Made by a program: the position numbers and the translations under genes
The notes under the pieces: generated by a model
Databases searched by the model: none
The model's input: the letters and a program-made list of their open reading frames with translations, nothing else
What the model was told of the DNA's origin: nothing
NCBI GenBank assembly: GCA_002784145.1
Contig: PFKE01000061.1
Span: 1 to 56,298 of the forward strand
Reading direction: 5' to 3'
DNA: 56,298 bases
Source of the DNA: Flavobacteriaceae bacterium CG_4_10_14_3_um_filter_33_47
Lineage (GTDB): Bacteria > Bacteroidota > Bacteroidia > Flavobacteriales > Flavobacteriaceae
In this document: one piece after another, positions 55,789 to 56,298 of the stretch
Position numbering within the stretch: the stretch's first letter is position 1
How the letters are laid out: each line of letters starts with the position of its first letter

Positions 55789-56298
55789 TTATTAATGTGT
55801 CACTTTTCGTGTCACTTTTTTGCGATTGTGTTCATTTCTAAGTTTTACTTGATTTAAATATCTTATAGATTTCAACTTATTGCAACTTTTATATTTATTT
55901 CTTTGAATTTTTAGAAATCAAGGTGGGTATACCAAAAAATGGAGAAAAGACATGGGGGCTTCAATCAAGTTACCTTGTCAGTCTGAAAGACATCACTCCC
56001 GAAAAAAAATATTTTGTATTTTTTTTATTTATTTAATTGTAAATAAGGACTTATAAGATATAGCTTATCTTGAGCATTATCAATTAACTGTTTTAAAAAA
56101 TATGATACTCCTTGGGTGTCTAAAAATTTTGCCATTTTATATATTATTATTATTATCTATTATTTTCGTTTGTCAAATTGTTTACAACGGTCTAGGCTAT
56201 GCGTAGTGCGGGATTTCAAGGCACTTCACTTTCCGTTTAGCTGTTAGTTTATTTAATATAATTACTTTTATATCAGCACTTTCGCCCGCATTACGTAT
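55789..56298. other. Gene-poor AT-rich region at the window end, probable accessory-region edge
   Basis: This 510-base stretch holds no intact gene. It contains a 12-base direct repeat (GTGTCACTTTTC/T) at 55797-55820, an unstarted minus-strand open frame of 42 codons (55917-55792), an unstarted plus-strand frame (55869-56036) with a protein-like segment (VGIPKNGEKTWGL), and an imperfect inverted repeat at its end. Its position behind a tRNA suggests an integration-prone site. Confidence 0.5.
56199..56298. repeat. Imperfect inverted repeat of about 100 bases, cut by the window end
   Basis: ATGCGTAGTGCGGG at 56199-56212 pairs with CCCGCATTACGTAT at 56285-56298 over 14 positions (two G-U-type), enclosing about 72 bases. 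It is preceded by TACAACGGTCTAGGCT, so the outer stem probably continues beyond the window. Similar ACAACGG...TGCGGG palindromic cassettes recur between genes in Flavobacteriia, as far as I recall. Confidence 0.55.

Noticed and set aside
1-56298. CRISPR arrays, transposases, prophage genes
   Set aside because: No regularly spaced repeats, no transposase or phage motif in any frame examined.

Overview
The window is about 56 kb of low-GC chromosome from a member of the Bacteroidota, most likely a marine Flavobacteriaceae. Signs of this are A-rich translation starts without clear Shine-Dalgarno sequences, the Bacteroidetes promoter element TAnnTTTG ahead of several genes (tRNA-Phe, mraZ, mvaA), flavobacterial families (GYDIA-type GHMP kinase, class II HMG-CoA reductase, long-tailed FtsZ, 413-residue MraY, DUF3340-type tail protease) and the flavobacterial order of the division/cell-wall (dcw) cluster. 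No transposase, CRISPR array, phage gene or rRNA was seen.

Layout. 1-0.6 kb: 3' end of an M28 peptidase with a PDZ domain. 0.6-8.4 kb: two GT2 glycosyltransferases (one processive and CslA/cellulose-synthase-like), a polyferredoxin-type 4Fe-4S membrane protein coupled to an FAD/NAD oxidoreductase, a lone plus-strand GH113-type lipoprotein glycosidase and a CarboxypepD_reg protein. 8.4-14.3 kb: a compact minus-strand operon matching the arsenosugar (rSAM/selenodomain) cluster: AhpD-like protein, radical SAM ArsS, rhodanese, CofC-like transferase, purine nucleoside phosphorylase, ArsM, DUF547 protein and a second GT2 transferase. 14.5 kb: tRNA-Phe with a clear promoter and terminator.

14.7-22.5 kb, plus strand: coaX, an outer-membrane protein, a TPR protein, lptC, a small membrane protein, a CNNM/CorC-type transporter and a PpiD/SurA-like foldase, an envelope-biogenesis run. 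22.6-24.8 kb: mevalonate-pathway pair (GHMP kinase and HMG-CoA reductase). 25-29 kb: two tandem POT peptide transporters and a thioredoxin-like protein. 29-34 kb, minus strand: comEC, an NlpC/P60 lipoprotein, lpxB, a small membrane protein and surE. 34-39.2 kb: tail-specific protease, oligopeptide-type ABC permease, DUF486 protein, engB and an alpha/beta hydrolase.

39.5-55.0 kb: a complete flavobacterial dcw cluster, mraZ-rsmH-ftsL-ftsI-murE-mraY-murD-ftsW-murG-murC-ftsQ-ftsA-ftsZ, headed by three 10-bp GTGGTA repeats next to a TATATTTG promoter element, a probable MraZ operator. A YqeY-like gene and tRNA-Arg(TCG) follow. The last 0.5 kb holds no intact gene, only short coding-like remnants, a direct repeat and half of an imperfect inverted repeat cut by the window end, and looks like the edge of an accessory region.

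The most notable system is the arsenosugar locus. ArsM and ArsS should make 5'-deoxy-5'-dimethylarsinoyl-adenosine. The PNP carries Asp at the base-recognition position where human PNP has Asn243, consistent with removing adenine from that intermediate, and the two transferases could then build the aglycone. The roles of the rhodanese, DUF547 and AhpD-like proteins, and whether the nearby Fe-S/FAD pair belongs to the pathway, are open.
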